Shown: positions 9,994 to 19,150 of the stretch, one piece after another | Numbering within the stretch: position 1 is the stretch's first letter | Layout: every line of letters starts with the position of its first letter | Origin: an uncultured Actinomycetes bacterium | GTDB lineage: Bacteria > Actinomycetota > Actinomycetes > Nanopelagicales > Nanopelagicaceae | NCBI GenBank assembly: GCA_937888825.1 | Contig: CALBFE010000016.1 | Span: 41,292 to 105,291 of the forward strand | DNA length: 64,000 nucleotides | Direction: 5' to 3' | Notes under the pieces: model-generated | What the model saw: the letters and a program-made list of their open reading frames with translations, nothing else | The model's database searches: none | What the model was told of the DNA's origin: nothing | Made by a program: the position numbers and the translations under genes

Positions 9994-10901
9994 TGCGTTT
10001 AGGGGTAGCCGCTACTCCCGAGGTTGCAGTACCCACCCTTAATTGGTTAAAGACCAGTGGGCATACCTTGGTTCGAGTCATCAGCCAACCTGATAAAGCT
10101 TCGGGTCGAGGTCAGGAAATGAACTCCTCGCCTGTAAGCCAGTGGGCAAAAACTAATTCCATCGAATTGATTACGCCAACTACAGTTTCAGAAATAGATG
10201 GTGCCTTGTCAGATCTTGATCTATTGATCACGATTGGATACGGCCGAATTCTGCCAGCGACGACTCTGTTGATACCAAAATTTGGCTGTATTAATCTGCA
10301 TTTCTCTCTCTTACCCAAATATCGAGGCGCAGCACCGGTTCAAAGAGCAATTGAAGCCGGCGAAACAGAGAGTGGAGTGAGCGTCTTTGCACTTGATCCT
10401 GGTATGGATACAGGACCGATATACACATCAATCACAGTTCCAATAGATTCAACTATGCGCAGCTATGAGCTACTAGAAAAACTTTCCACTGTTGGAGTGG
10501 ATGCGGTTAGGGATGCATTGGTTGCTATCGAGGGTGGGGCTACTCCCACTGCGCAAACAGGCCAGCCAACATTGGCTGCAAAAATTACTCGGGAAGAAGC
10601 GAGATTGAATTGGAACTCCTCCGCCGATTCACTTCTCAATAAGATTCGTGCTTTTTATCCGCAACCGCAAGCATGGACTAATTTTCGCGGACAACCTCTT
10701 AAGATATCGGCAGCTAAGATTGGTGAATCTGATCTTAATTTGGAACCCGGTGAATTAAGAGTTGTAGGAAAGGATTGCTGTATAGGATCAGCTCATGGTT
10801 TCCTTATTTTGGAAAGTCTGACTCCTGCAGGTAAAAAAGAAATGTCAGCTTTAGATTGGTCACGAGGAGCACGTTTTGAGAGCACGGAACGCTGTGGTTG
10901 A
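9993..10901 (+). CDS. fmt: methionyl-tRNA formyltransferase
   Basis: Transfers formyl from 10-formyl-THF to initiator Met-tRNA. The 302-residue protein has the catalytic-domain signature FSLLPKYRGAAPVQRAIEAG and ALDPGMDTGPIY, and an OB-like C-terminal domain (FYPQPQAWTNFRGQPLKI). It overlaps def by one base at its start and rsmB at its end. Confidence 0.97.
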   Translation: MRLGVAATPEVAVPTLNWLKTSGHTLVRVISQPDKASGRGQEMNSSPVSQWAKTNSIELITPTTVSEIDGALSDLDLLITIGYGRILPATTLLIPKFGCINLHFSLLPKYRGAAPVQRAIEAGETESGVSVFALDPGMDTGPIYTSITVPIDSTMRSYELLEKLSTVGVDAVRDALVAIEGGATPTAQTGQPTLAAKITREEARLNWNSSADSLLNKIRAFYPQPQAWTNFRGQPLKISAAKIGESDLNLEPGELRVVGKDCCIGSAHGFLILESLTPAGKKEMSALDWSRGARFESTERCG

Positions 10902-12243
10902 GGCCAGACGCAATACCTTCAAAGCTCCTAAGCCAGATGCTGTTCGACTCCTTGCATTCGATCTCATCGCTGAAGTAAATCAAAATGGAGGCTACTCAAA
11001 TCTTCTTTTGCCGGCGGCCCTTAGTGCAACTTCATTAGAAGATCGAGACCGTAACCTAGTTACCGAGCTCGTCTATGGAACTTTGCGTATGCAGGGAAAG
11101 CATGACTGGGTTCTTGGCCAGATTTCGGATAGACCGTGGAATGAAGTTGATTCAGGAATCATTGATGTTGCCCGAATGGGTGTTCACCAGATTCATGAGC
11201 TGCGAATTCCAGATCATGCAGCCGTTTCTGCAACGGTTGAAGTGGCACGTAAGCGTCTAGGGGAGTCTAAGGCCAGCTTTGTTAACGCTCTTTTGCGCTC
11301 TGTTACCCGTAAGAGCTATGACGAATGGTTTGCTCCACTTGATGAGATCACGGATAAGGTTGTAAAACTTTCTATTCAATATTCGCATCCTCACTGGATA
11401 ATCTCTGCATACTTTGATTTATTGAAAGATTGGGAAGCGGTCGAGGCAGAGCTTGCTACGAACAATGTTCCAGCCCTTCCGACCTTAGTTTCTTGGCCTG
11501 GCTATTCGACTCAGGCGGAATTGGTCGAACTAGGGGCTGAAGCAACGATTTATTCGAAGTTAGGTGCTCGCTTAAAGGGTAATCCAGGAAATCTAGATGT
11601 GATTAAGCATCGCCTAGCAGGTGTGCAGGATGAAGGTTCTCAGTTAGTTGCCACTGTTTTTGCCGCAGTGGCTTCTGGTAATTCTTGGTTGGATCTTTGT
11701 GCAGGACCTGGGGGTAAGGCGGCGCTTCTTTCTAGTATCGCCAAGGAACGTGAAATTAATTTCACTGCGAATGAGTTTTCAGCACCTCGCGCAGAATTAG
11801 TAAAAAAAGTTGTCCATGGTGCAACTGTGTGGTGCGGGGATGGACGCGATATCGCAACACACGGACAGACATTCGATGCAGTAATCGTTGATGCGCCTTG
11901 CACGGGTTTAGGGGCGCTGCGCCGAAGACCTGAGGTCAGATGGCGCAGAACCTTAAGTGATCTTCGTGAACTTACTTCGTTGCAAAGAGATCTTCTCGAT
12001 GGTGCAGTAGCTGTGATGAATACTGGGGCTGTCTTGGGATATGCAACATGCTCACCACACCTGGCTGAAACCACTGTGCAAGTTCTAGATATCTTGAAGA
12101 AATATCCAGAGTTGGAACAGTTAGACATTAGCGAGTTTCTTCCGGTCAACTTGAAAGATGCCACCCGTGGCAAATCAATGTCTTTATGGACGCACAAACA
12201 TGGCACGGATGCGATGTTTCTGGCGCTGCTACGAAAGAAGTAG
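10876..12243 (+). CDS. rsmB: 16S rRNA (cytosine-967-C5) methyltransferase
   Basis: SAM-dependent methylation of C967 of 16S rRNA. The N-terminal ~140 residues are a NusB-like RNA-binding domain (DRNLVTELVYGTLRMQGKHD). The C-terminal Rossmann domain has the SAM site WLDLCAGPGGKAALL and the two catalytic cysteines in VDAPCTGLGALRRRPE and GYATCSPH. The start is uncertain: TTG 10876 (track) or GTG 10894, both inside the end of fmt. Confidence 0.94.
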   Translation: MRARNAVVEARRNTFKAPKPDAVRLLAFDLIAEVNQNGGYSNLLLPAALSATSLEDRDRNLVTELVYGTLRMQGKHDWVLGQISDRPWNEVDSGIIDVARMGVHQIHELRIPDHAAVSATVEVARKRLGESKASFVNALLRSVTRKSYDEWFAPLDEITDKVVKLSIQYSHPHWIISAYFDLLKDWEAVEAELATNNVPALPTLVSWPGYSTQAELVELGAEATIYSKLGARLKGNPGNLDVIKHRLAGVQDEGSQLVATVFAAVASGNSWLDLCAGPGGKAALLSSIAKEREINFTANEFSAPRAELVKKVVHGATVWCGDGRDIATHGQTFDAVIVDAPCTGLGALRRRPEVRWRRTLSDLRELTSLQRDLLDGAVAVMNTGAVLGYATCSPHLAETTVQVLDILKKYPELEQLDISEFLPVNLKDATRGKSMSLWTHKHGTDAMFLALLRKK

Positions 12244-12255
12244 CACCATGGCAGT

Positions 12256-12261
12256 TAGGCT
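12256..12261 (+). promoter_or_regulatory. -10 element TAGGCT of rpe
   Basis: TAGGCT is six bases before the rpe ATG (12268); predicted leaderless start. Confidence 0.5.
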
Positions 12262-12267
12262 AGAGAT

Positions 12268-12930
12268 ATGAAGCGTGAGATTCACATAACTCCTAGCATT
12301 CTCAACGCTGATTTTGATAATCTAGAGCGGGAGATCGCCAAGATCTCAAGTGTTTCAGACCTGATACATCTAGATGTTATGGACAATATTTTCGTTCCTA
12401 ACTTCACCTTCGATTTTCAAAGCGCAAGCACAATCATTAAGGGTTGTCCTATTGGTGTGGATGCACATTTAATGGTTGCTGACGTTGATGAAATCGCTCC
12501 GTTCTATGCCCAAGTTGGCTGCGCAAGTGTGACCATTCATGCCGAAGCAGCCAAGAATATTGGTCAGACATTGCGAGCTATTCGTAGTGAAGGAGCACGT
12601 TCTGGTTTAGCGCTTAAGCCAAATACGTCAATAGCCGATTATGAGGAATTTACTGATCTCGTGGACATGTTTTTGATTATGACTGTTGAACCAGGTTTTG
12701 GCGGGCAAAAATTCATGCGCGACATGATGGACAAAGTCCGAGCAACCCGTAAAGTAATTGGAGATCGCCCAATCTGGCTACAAGTTGATGGAGGCATATC
12801 GCTAGAGACTATAGAAATTGCAGTCGAAGCTGGGGCTGACACATTTGTGGCAGGGAGTGCAGTCTTTAAATCTGATGACCCAGCTGCGATGGTGCTCGCT
12901 TTGCGTGATCTTGCACAGGGCGCGAGTTAA
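12268..12930 (+). CDS. rpe: ribulose-phosphate 3-epimerase
   Basis: Interconverts ribulose 5-phosphate and xylulose 5-phosphate in the pentose phosphate pathway. The 220-residue TIM barrel shows PSILNADF at the N-terminus, the metal and acid site HLDVMDN(I)FVPN, DAHLMV, the VEPGFGGQKF loop and QVDGGIS near the C-terminus. It is separated from rsmB and from hisE by short gaps, each with its own predicted -10 element. Confidence 0.97.
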   Translation: MKREIHITPSILNADFDNLEREIAKISSVSDLIHLDVMDNIFVPNFTFDFQSASTIIKGCPIGVDAHLMVADVDEIAPFYAQVGCASVTIHAEAAKNIGQTLRAIRSEGARSGLALKPNTSIADYEEFTDLVDMFLIMTVEPGFGGQKFMRDMMDKVRATRKVIGDRPIWLQVDGGISLETIEIAVEAGADTFVAGSAVFKSDDPAAMVLALRDLAQGAS

Positions 12931-12982
12931 TAGTCACTCTTGATACAGCAAAAATTGGCAATGGTGGGCGAAAGCTCTCTAG

Positions 12983-12988
12983 TAAACT
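12983..12988 (+). promoter_or_regulatory. -10 element TAAACT of hisE-hisG
   Basis: TAAACT is six bases before the hisE ATG (12995). A TTGGCA at 12955-12960 is a possible -35 but its 22-base spacing is too long to rely on. Confidence 0.45.
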
Positions 12989-12994
12989 AAAGCT

Positions 12995-13258
12995 ATGAAA
13001 TCCTTTGAATCTCTATGGGCTGAGTTAAGTGAAAAGGCAGTGCAACGCCCAGAGGGTTCAGGAACTATTGCTGCACTAGATGCTGGTGTTCACGCCATTG
13101 GTAAGAAGATTTTGGAAGAAGCTGGTGAAGTCTGGTTAGCTGCAGAACATGAGAGTGATGAAGCGTTGGCCGAAGAGATTAGCCAGTTGATTTATCACGT
13201 GCAAACATTGATGTTAGCTCGCGGTCTGAGCCTTGATGATGTCTACACCTACTTATAA
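12995..13258 (+). CDS. hisE: phosphoribosyl-ATP diphosphatase
   Basis: Second step of histidine synthesis: hydrolyses PR-ATP to PR-AMP. The 87-residue protein is all helical with the metal-binding motifs [14 protein letters not shown] and [14 protein letters not shown] typical of HisE, and a final LDDVYTYL. It stands with hisG only; the remaining his genes are outside the window. Confidence 0.95.
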   Translation: MKSFESLWAELSEKAVQRPEGSGTIAALDAGVHAIGKKILEEAGEVWLAAEHESDEALAEEISQLIYHVQTLMLARGLSLDDVYTYL

Positions 13259-13275
13259 GTGAATCGAGTCCATAT

Positions 13276-14121
13276 ATGTTGCGCATAGCCGTCCCAAATA
13301 AAGGTTCTCTGGCTGAGGAGTCTATTGCCATCCTAAAAGAAGCTGGATACCGCCAACGTACTGATAGCCGTGATCTAGTTCTTATTGATAACGATAACAG
13401 CGTGGAGTTTTACTACCTTCGTCCACGTGATATTGCAATCTATGTTGGCTCGGGGGAGTTAGAGGCTGGAATTACTGGTCGAGATCTCTTGATTGATTCT
13501 GCGGCGAGTGCTCAAGAACTTCTCTCACTCAATTTTGGAGCATCTACATTTAGATTCGCAGCACCCGCAGATCGTGAGTGGAAAGTATCTGATATTGCGG
13601 GCAAGCGTGTTGCAACAGCCTATCCAGGTTTAGTAAATCACCACTTAGCGCAGTTGAATATCAAAGCTGATGTAGTGCGATTAGATGGCGCAGTTGAAAG
13701 CAGTGTCAGATTAGGTGTTGCAGATCTAATTGCAGATGTTGTCAGTACAGGAAACACCTTACGCCAGGCAGGATTGAAGATATTTGGTGAAGCTATTCTT
13801 ACGAGCGAAGCTGTTGTCATCTCTCGAAAAGATGCGGTTATTCCCGCAGAGCTAGAAATTCTCATTCGACGTCTTCAAGGTGTTGTGACAGCTCGAATGT
13901 ATGTTCTTTTGGACTACGACATTCCTAAGTCACTGGTTGAGAAAGCTTGTGCAATTACGCCAGGTCTAGAGTCGCCAACGATCTCACCTTTGCAAAATGC
14001 TGACTGGGTTGCTGTTCGTGCCATGGTTAAGCGCAAAGAGACTAATGATGTTATGGATAAACTCTGGGGCCTTGGAGCTCGTGGAATATTAGTAACCGAT
14101 ATTCACGCTTGTCGTCTTTAA
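13276..14121 (+). CDS. hisG: ATP phosphoribosyltransferase, long form
   Basis: Commits ATP and PRPP to histidine synthesis. At 281 residues it is the long form: N-terminal periplasmic-binding-protein-like fold beginning LRIAVPNKGSLAEESIAILKE (first part IAVPNKGSLAEE), PRPP loop region DLIADVVSTGNTLR, and a C-terminal ~75-residue regulatory domain (LEILIRRLQGVVTARMYV) that binds histidine in the family. The stop overlaps the stop of the convergent serB by 4 bases. Confidence 0.96.
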   Translation: MLRIAVPNKGSLAEESIAILKEAGYRQRTDSRDLVLIDNDNSVEFYYLRPRDIAIYVGSGELEAGITGRDLLIDSAASAQELLSLNFGASTFRFAAPADREWKVSDIAGKRVATAYPGLVNHHLAQLNIKADVVRLDGAVESSVRLGVADLIADVVSTGNTLRQAGLKIFGEAILTSEAVVISRKDAVIPAELEILIRRLQGVVTARMYVLLDYDIPKSLVEKACAITPGLESPTISPLQNADWVAVRAMVKRKETNDVMDKLWGLGARGILVTDIHACRL

Positions 14122-15317
14122 TCCTTTTCTGACTCGATATCTTCAATGGAAATGCCTAGTAAATAGAGAACTGAATCCAGATATGGCTCAGATAGTGAAC
14201 TATCTGCTGCAGCTTTGACCGCGGGTTTAGCATTAAATGCGATACCTAACCCAGCAGCAGCAATCATGTCTAAATCATTTGCACCATCGCCGATGGCAAT
14301 TGTTTGTTCCATAGAAATAGATTCAAGTGCAGCAAATTCGTGCAAAGCGGCGGCCTTCGCAGCTCGATCAATGACTGGACCAGTAATCTCTCCAGTGAGA
14401 AAACCATTCTCTATTCCTAAGATATTTGCCTTGAAATATTTGATTTCTAGTTTCTTAATTAGCGGAGCTATGACATCGATAAAACCGCCTGAAACAACTG
14501 CAACAGTGTGGCCAAGTTTGTGCAGAGTTGAAATCAGAGTTCGAGCACCAGGAGTGAGCAGTATTTGTTGTTGAACTTCTGCGATAGCACTGACTGGAAG
14601 ACCTTTAAGTAGTGAAACTCTAGCTCTTAACGATTGTTCAAAATCTAATTCACCACGCATAGCCTGATTAGTAATGGCTATAACTGCATCAGCTACACCA
14701 GCCTTAGCTGCTAGAAGATCGATTACTTCTTGCTGGATCAGAGTGGAATCAACGTCTAACTGCACAAGTTTGCGAGCATGACGCTGTAGTCCGCCGGGTA
14801 GAACCGCTATGTCTATGCCACTGCTAGCAGCAATTGGTGAGAGAGTTTGACTCAAAATATCCTTTTTAGCACCAGAGATCACAAACTCAATAGCTGTCAC
14901 TGGGCTTGAAGCCAAGCGAGTGACACGTTCAATATTTGCACCGCTCTGATTTATCCCTGCGGCCAACTCTGAAATTGCTTTCGGATTAATTTGCCTCGAC
15001 AAGATTACGACGTGAACTAGATTGTTTTTGGTAGATATTGCCGACTTTTCCTCGTATGAGAAAAGAGTAGCTATATCCACATCCAAACTAGCCGCACAGC
15101 TTTCCAAATCCGCAGCAATCGCACTCTCATGTGCGGGATTAAGGGCTATTAAAACGGTAAGAATGAGTCGATCTTTAATAACTACCTGTTCGATATCCAC
15201 CACTGTTATGGCAAAGACAGAAAGGACCTCAAAGAGGGATGCAGTAATTCCAGGCTTGTCTACGCCGCTCAGAAGGATCAGACCAGTGTATTGCTCATTA
15301 TCTGCGCTAGTACTCAT
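14118..15317 (-). CDS. serB: phosphoserine phosphatase with N-terminal ACT-type domains
   Basis: Dephosphorylates phosphoserine, the last step of serine synthesis. Residues ~10-170 hold two ACT-like regulatory repeats (GLILLSGVDKPGITASLFEV, then LVHVVILSRQINPKAISELA). Residues ~185-385 are a HAD phosphatase: nucleophile motif LDVDSTLIQQE, VSGGFID, and metal site GDGANDLDM. The 399-residue architecture resembles mycobacterial SerB2. It shares a 4-base overlap with hisG. Confidence 0.95.
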   Translation of the reverse strand: MSTSADNEQYTGLILLSGVDKPGITASLFEVLSVFAITVVDIEQVVIKDRLILTVLIALNPAHESAIAADLESCAASLDVDIATLFSYEEKSAISTKNNLVHVVILSRQINPKAISELAAGINQSGANIERVTRLASSPVTAIEFVISGAKKDILSQTLSPIAASSGIDIAVLPGGLQRHARKLVQLDVDSTLIQQEVIDLLAAKAGVADAVIAITNQAMRGELDFEQSLRARVSLLKGLPVSAIAEVQQQILLTPGARTLISTLHKLGHTVAVVSGGFIDVIAPLIKKLEIKYFKANILGIENGFLTGEITGPVIDRAAKAAALHEFAALESISMEQTIAIGDGANDLDMIAAAGLGIAFNAKPAVKAAADSSLSEPYLDSVLYLLGISIEDIESEKD

Positions 15318-15404
15318 GATGAGACCAAGATTATCTTAAAATCACATCGCGCAATTGCCACTAATCAGGCATTTGTTGCTCTCTAACCAGTATCTTTTTG
15401 CTCT

Positions 15405-16196
15405 ATGACCACATCACCTGTACTCGAGCTGAGGGATGTTTCAGTACGTCGTGGTGAAAAAATCATTCTTGGACCGTTAAATTTTCAAATAGCTCAGGGC
15501 GAGCGTTGGGTCATTCTCGGACCCAATGGCGCCGGTAAATCAACTCTCTTACAGATTCTGGCAACAAAGATTTTCCCAACACATGGAACAGTCACTGTTC
15601 TGGGTAAACAAATGGGTCGGGTTGATCTTTTTGAACTTCGCACGCGTATTGGAATTTGCGGAGCACCAATCGCCCAAGATATTCCAAGTGATGAAAAAGT
15701 GAAGGACGTTGTTTTAACAGCAGCCTATGCAATCTTGGGTAGATGGAATGAAGACTATGACTTATGGGATGAATCTAGAGCTATTGCGTTATTGACCACT
15801 TTCGGTGTGCGCGATCTAGGTGATCGCCTCTATGGATCGCTGAGTGAAGGTGAAAAGAAGCGAACACAGATTGCACGAGCACTGATGGCAGATCCTGAAC
15901 TTCTTTTACTGGATGAACCCGCAGGTGGCTTAGATGTTGGTGGTCGCGAAGATCTCTTGCGTCGCTTTGCTAATTTTGCCGCCGATACAAGCGCTCCAGC
16001 AACGATCTTGGTTACCCACCATATTGAGGAAATACCTGTGGGAACTACGCATGCCTTATTACTCAACGATGGTCAGATCGCAGTGGCTGGGCCAGTTGCC
16101 TCAGTGATTACTTCTGAACACATTTCTGCGATATTCAATGAAAAGATATCTGTCACGCAAGATTCCGGACGTTTTTTCGCACGTTCTTATCAATAG
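15405..16196 (+). CDS. stand-alone ABC ATP-binding protein (YlmA/ModF-like)
   Basis: ATPase subunit with Walker A LGPNGAGKST, signature LSEGEKKRTQIARAL, Walker B LLLLDEPAGGLD and switch TILVTHHIEE. It has 263 residues and one nucleotide-binding domain. No permease or binding protein is adjacent; it is followed 2 bases later by ung. The substrate, if any, cannot be read from the sequence. TATCTT lies eight bases before the ATG, a possible -10 for a nearly leaderless transcript. Confidence 0.88.
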   Translation: MTTSPVLELRDVSVRRGEKIILGPLNFQIAQGERWVILGPNGAGKSTLLQILATKIFPTHGTVTVLGKQMGRVDLFELRTRIGICGAPIAQDIPSDEKVKDVVLTAAYAILGRWNEDYDLWDESRAIALLTTFGVRDLGDRLYGSLSEGEKKRTQIARALMADPELLLLDEPAGGLDVGGREDLLRRFANFAADTSAPATILVTHHIEEIPVGTTHALLLNDGQIAVAGPVASVITSEHISAIFNEKISVTQDSGRFFARSYQ

Positions 16197-16198
16197 CC

Positions 16199-16837
16199 AT
16201 GGCGCTTTTTGACCAACTTCATACTGAGTGGCAAAAGGTATTAGCCGATTATCGACCTCTCATATCCAAAATTGATTCACTCATTGATAAGGATGATGTT
16301 GCCCCTGCGTATGAGAATATTTTTGCCGCATATCAACTGCCACCAAGAGAGGTCAAGGTTGCAATCTTTGGTCAAGATCCTTACCCGAGTCCTGGTTATG
16401 CGCAAGGTTTAGCTTTTTCTGTTACCGCAGATACCCAACCTTTCCCCGCATCGTTGAAAAACATACTTAAAGAGCTGGAGAGCGATTGTGGGGTGAAGGC
16501 CACTAGTGATGGAGATCTACATCGCTGGGCTAATCAGGGTGTTTTTCTGCTCAATCAGATTCTCACAACGCGCCCCACACAATCTCTAGCGCATGAAGAT
16601 TTTGGCTGGCAGGAATTCACTGCAGCGACCGCAAGAGTAGTTGGCGAATCAGGGTCCATTGCAATATTTTGGGGAGTAAAGGCGCAACAGCTCGCTCAAT
16701 ATTTTGATCCAAAGCTCTCAATTAGTTCACCTCACCCAAGTCCATTATCGGCATATAGAGGATTTTTTGGTTCGGCGCCATTCTCTAAAACTAATGCGCT
16801 ACTTCGCATGCAAGGCAAAGAGGAAATTATTTGGTAG
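16199..16837 (+). CDS. ung: uracil-DNA glycosylase, family 1
   Basis: Excises uracil from DNA in base-excision repair. The 212-residue protein shows the catalytic water-activating loop FGQDPYPSPGYAQGLAF, the mid-protein GVFLLNQILTTR, and the DNA-intercalating HPSPLSAYRGFFGS loop. It starts at ATG 16199, 2 bases after the ABC ATPase gene, and is followed by a strong hairpin terminator. Confidence 0.97.
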   Translation: MALFDQLHTEWQKVLADYRPLISKIDSLIDKDDVAPAYENIFAAYQLPPREVKVAIFGQDPYPSPGYAQGLAFSVTADTQPFPASLKNILKELESDCGVKATSDGDLHRWANQGVFLLNQILTTRPTQSLAHEDFGWQEFTAATARVVGESGSIAIFWGVKAQQLAQYFDPKLSISSPHPSPLSAYRGFFGSAPFSKTNALLRMQGKEEIIW

Positions 16838-16842
16838 AAATA

Positions 16843-16876
16843 CTAAGGCCCCGCAGATTTCTCCACGGGGCCTTAG
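16843..16876. terminator. bidirectional hairpin terminator between ung and the purine permease
   Basis: Perfect 11-bp stem CTAAGGCCCCG / CGGGGCCTTAG with a 12-base loop lies between convergent genes. A weak T-rich run (TATTTCT) follows on the minus-strand side only; the plus side lacks a U tract. Confidence 0.75.
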
Positions 16877-16895
16877 TGAGCTAATTACTGTGTAC

Positions 16896-18335
16896 TTAGC
16901 CAATCCACGCTGTGATTGGTGAAGTCATGAAGTAAACAACAAATAGAACTGCAACTAGCCATAGCAATGGATGAATCTCCTTGCGACGGCCCTGAACCGC
17001 ACGAATAAGAACGTGTGATACGAAGCCTGCTCCAATACCTACGGATATGCTGTAAGTAAATGGCATCAAAATGATTGTTAGGAATGCTGGAAGTGCGATT
17101 CCTAGATCAGCCCAGTCAATATCTTTTACTTGAGTCATCATCAAGAAACCGACGATAATCAAAGCGGGAGTTGCCGCTTCGTAAGGGATGATAGCTACAA
17201 GTGGTGATAAGAAGGTAGCGAGCAAGAAACAGACACCAGTAATCACTGATGCAAGTCCTGTGCGAGCACCTTCACCAACACCAGCTGCAGATTCAATGTA
17301 TGAAGTATTCGACGAGATACCTGCAGCTCCACCAGCAGCTGCTGCGATTGAGTCAACAAGCAAGATGCGATCATTGTTTGGCACATTGCCATCCTTATCG
17401 ATCAAGCCAGATTCATGACCGATTGCAGTAACTGTTCCCACTGTGTCAAAGAAGTCAGAGAGTAGGAGTGTGAAAACCAAGAGAATCGCAGAAACCATTG
17501 AAATCTTGCTAAAAGAACCTAATAGATTGAATTGACCTAGAAGGGCGAAATCAGGAGTAGCTGTAATTGCATCAGGAAGTGCTGGAATGTTTAGTCCCCA
17601 GCCCTTTGGATTGCTCTCGGTTGGAGAAATGAAGCTAGGTCCGATTTTGAAAGCGTTCTCAAGAATGATCGCTAGGACAGTTGCTCCAACAATTCCAATC
17701 AGTATCGCACCTTTTGTCTTTCGCACCATCAAAGTGACAATAAGAATTAGACCAAAGATAAAGACCACTATTGGCCATCCAACAAGATTTCCACCATCAC
17801 CTAGCTGCACTGGAACTGGTCCAGTACCGGTACGGCGAACGAAACCTGCGTCAACAAGACCAATCAGAGCAATAAAGAGACCAATACCAACCGAGATTGC
17901 ATACTTAAGTTGCTGAGGAACAGCCTTGAACACAGCAGTTCTAAAGCCAGTAAGAACTAAAACAGTGATGATCAAACCTTCAAGAACAACGAGACCCATT
18001 GCATCGGCCCATGTCATTTGTGATGCGATGCCATATGCAACGAATGTATTTAAGCCAAGACCTGTTGCGATAGCTAATGGGAAATTACCCACAACTCCCA
18101 TCAGGATCGTCAAAATACCTGCAACTAAGGCAGTCGCTGCTGCGATGAGAGGAAGGTTTTGACCGAAGGCGGTGAATCCACCTAGGAACTTTCCATCAGC
18201 GTCAACTGCGCCACCGATAATCAGTGGGTTCAATGCGATGATGTATGCCATTGTGAAGAATGTGACCAGACCGCCACGAACTTCCCGGCCTACAGTAGAA
18301 CCACGTTCTGAGATTTTAAAATACGAATCCAGCAT
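16896..18335 (-). CDS. NCS2 family purine (guanine/hypoxanthine-type) permease
   Basis: Membrane transporter of the AzgA/PbuG branch of NCS2, importing purine bases with protons. The 479-residue protein has about 12-14 hydrophobic segments. Family marks are the N-terminal GREVRGGLVTFFTMAYIIALNP, quoted here as far as FFTMAY, the conserved ESAAGVGEGARTGLASVITG, and SDFFDTVGT in the middle. Exact substrate (guanine, hypoxanthine or adenine) is not decidable. A structured 96-base leader precedes it. The apt gene nearby would salvage imported adenine. Confidence 0.9.
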   Translation of the reverse strand: MLDSYFKISERGSTVGREVRGGLVTFFTMAYIIALNPLIIGGAVDADGKFLGGFTAFGQNLPLIAAATALVAGILTILMGVVGNFPLAIATGLGLNTFVAYGIASQMTWADAMGLVVLEGLIITVLVLTGFRTAVFKAVPQQLKYAISVGIGLFIALIGLVDAGFVRRTGTGPVPVQLGDGGNLVGWPIVVFIFGLILIVTLMVRKTKGAILIGIVGATVLAIILENAFKIGPSFISPTESNPKGWGLNIPALPDAITATPDFALLGQFNLLGSFSKISMVSAILLVFTLLLSDFFDTVGTVTAIGHESGLIDKDGNVPNNDRILLVDSIAAAAGGAAGISSNTSYIESAAGVGEGARTGLASVITGVCFLLATFLSPLVAIIPYEAATPALIIVGFLMMTQVKDIDWADLGIALPAFLTIILMPFTYSISVGIGAGFVSHVLIRAVQGRRKEIHPLLWLVAVLFVVYFMTSPITAWIG

Positions 18336-18431
18336 GAGTAGTGCCTTTCTAATTTTGTTATCGGGGGTGTTTGCGACCCCGTGCGCAGTAAACGGCCTAC
18401 GCAGGCCGAGGGAATACTTTGAGAGTAGTAG
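18336..18431 (-). promoter_or_regulatory. structured leader / intergenic region upstream of the purine permease
   Basis: On the minus strand this stretch holds a hairpin CGGCCT-GCGT-AGGCCG (18393-18408) followed by TTTA, then GGGGT-N7-ACCCC (18364-18380), then AAAGG eight bases before the ATG as ribosome binding site. The first hairpin could end the upstream YczE-type gene; the second lies in the permease leader. I could not fit it to the purine riboswitch consensus. Confidence 0.45.
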
Positions 18432-19100
18432 TTACTTGCTCGTAAGTCGGGATACGACACCTAGGGCAACGGCTATTGATTGACCGATCAAGCCTGCAAA
18501 CAGGAGCGTTCCGAGCCCTACCGTGCCACCCAGCAGCCAGCCCAAAGCGAATACTGTGCTCTCAATTGCCAAACGCACTCTGCCTACGCGAATTCGCGTC
18601 TTGAAGTGAATGCCAGTCATCAATCCATCACGAGGTCCAGGTCCTAGACCGCATGTGATGTAGAGAGCAGATGCCGCCCCAACCATAGCGATTCCTAATA
18701 ATGTGTAAAGAATCCCAACAAAATAATTCTCTTGCAGTGGAATATAGGTGACGCCTATTTCAATTGCTAAGGCGATGATAACAATATTGGAAATAGTTCC
18801 AAAGCCAGGTTTTTCACGAAGAGGAATCCAACCTAAAAGAACGAGCGCACTGATTCCAAAAGTTGACCAACCCATCGTGATATCTAAATTCCTTGATACT
18901 CCCTGCGCCAACACAGACCAAGGCCCATTACCGATATTGCTTTGGATGACGAAGGCATCACCAATACCGAAAATGAAAAGCCCTACCCATAAAATTAATA
19001 CGCGGGTGAAACCTAGATCCCATTTGGAGTGTGCGGTCCATGGAGTAAGTGGAACGGTGCGGTGCGGACGTAGGAACTCCATGAACGCATTCGATGACAT
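18432..19100 (-). CDS. YczE/YitT-type integral membrane protein
   Basis: Unknown function. A 222-residue protein with about five to six hydrophobic segments. The segment CGLGPGPRDGLMTG is the recognisable mark of the YczE/YyaS family. It contains no catalytic motif I can name. It is transcribed divergently from the DUF554 gene and may be co-oriented with, but terminated before, the purine permease. Confidence 0.75.
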   Translation of the reverse strand: MSSNAFMEFLRPHRTVPLTPWTAHSKWDLGFTRVLILWVGLFIFGIGDAFVIQSNIGNGPWSVLAQGVSRNLDITMGWSTFGISALVLLGWIPLREKPGFGTISNIVIIALAIEIGVTYIPLQENYFVGILYTLLGIAMVGAASALYITCGLGPGPRDGLMTGIHFKTRIRVGRVRLAIESTVFALGWLLGGTVGLGTLLFAGLIGQSIAVALGVVSRLTSK

Positions 19101-19106
19101 TGGGGG

Positions 19107-19112
19107 AGTCTA
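19107..19112 (-). promoter_or_regulatory. -10 element TAGACT of the YczE-type gene
   Basis: Minus-strand TAGACT is exactly six bases before ATG 19100; divergent with the DUF554 promoter 27 bases away. Confidence 0.5.
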
Positions 19113-19138
19113 GTGCAACCACTCATGCCATATCAGGC

Positions 19139-19144
19139 TATTCT
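19139..19144 (+). promoter_or_regulatory. -10 element TATTCT of the DUF554 gene
   Basis: TATTCT is six bases before ATG 19151, supporting that start rather than the track's 19094. Confidence 0.5.
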
Positions 19145-19150
19145 TTAACA

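Noticed and set aside
11640-12206. 188-residue minus-strand ORF opposite rsmB
   Set aside because: Entirely antisense to a strongly conserved gene, low-complexity composition, no start context; a shadow frame.
18336-18431. Canonical purine riboswitch before the NCS2 permease
   Set aside because: The conserved loop sequences and three-way junction core of the purine aptamer are not found in this leader.
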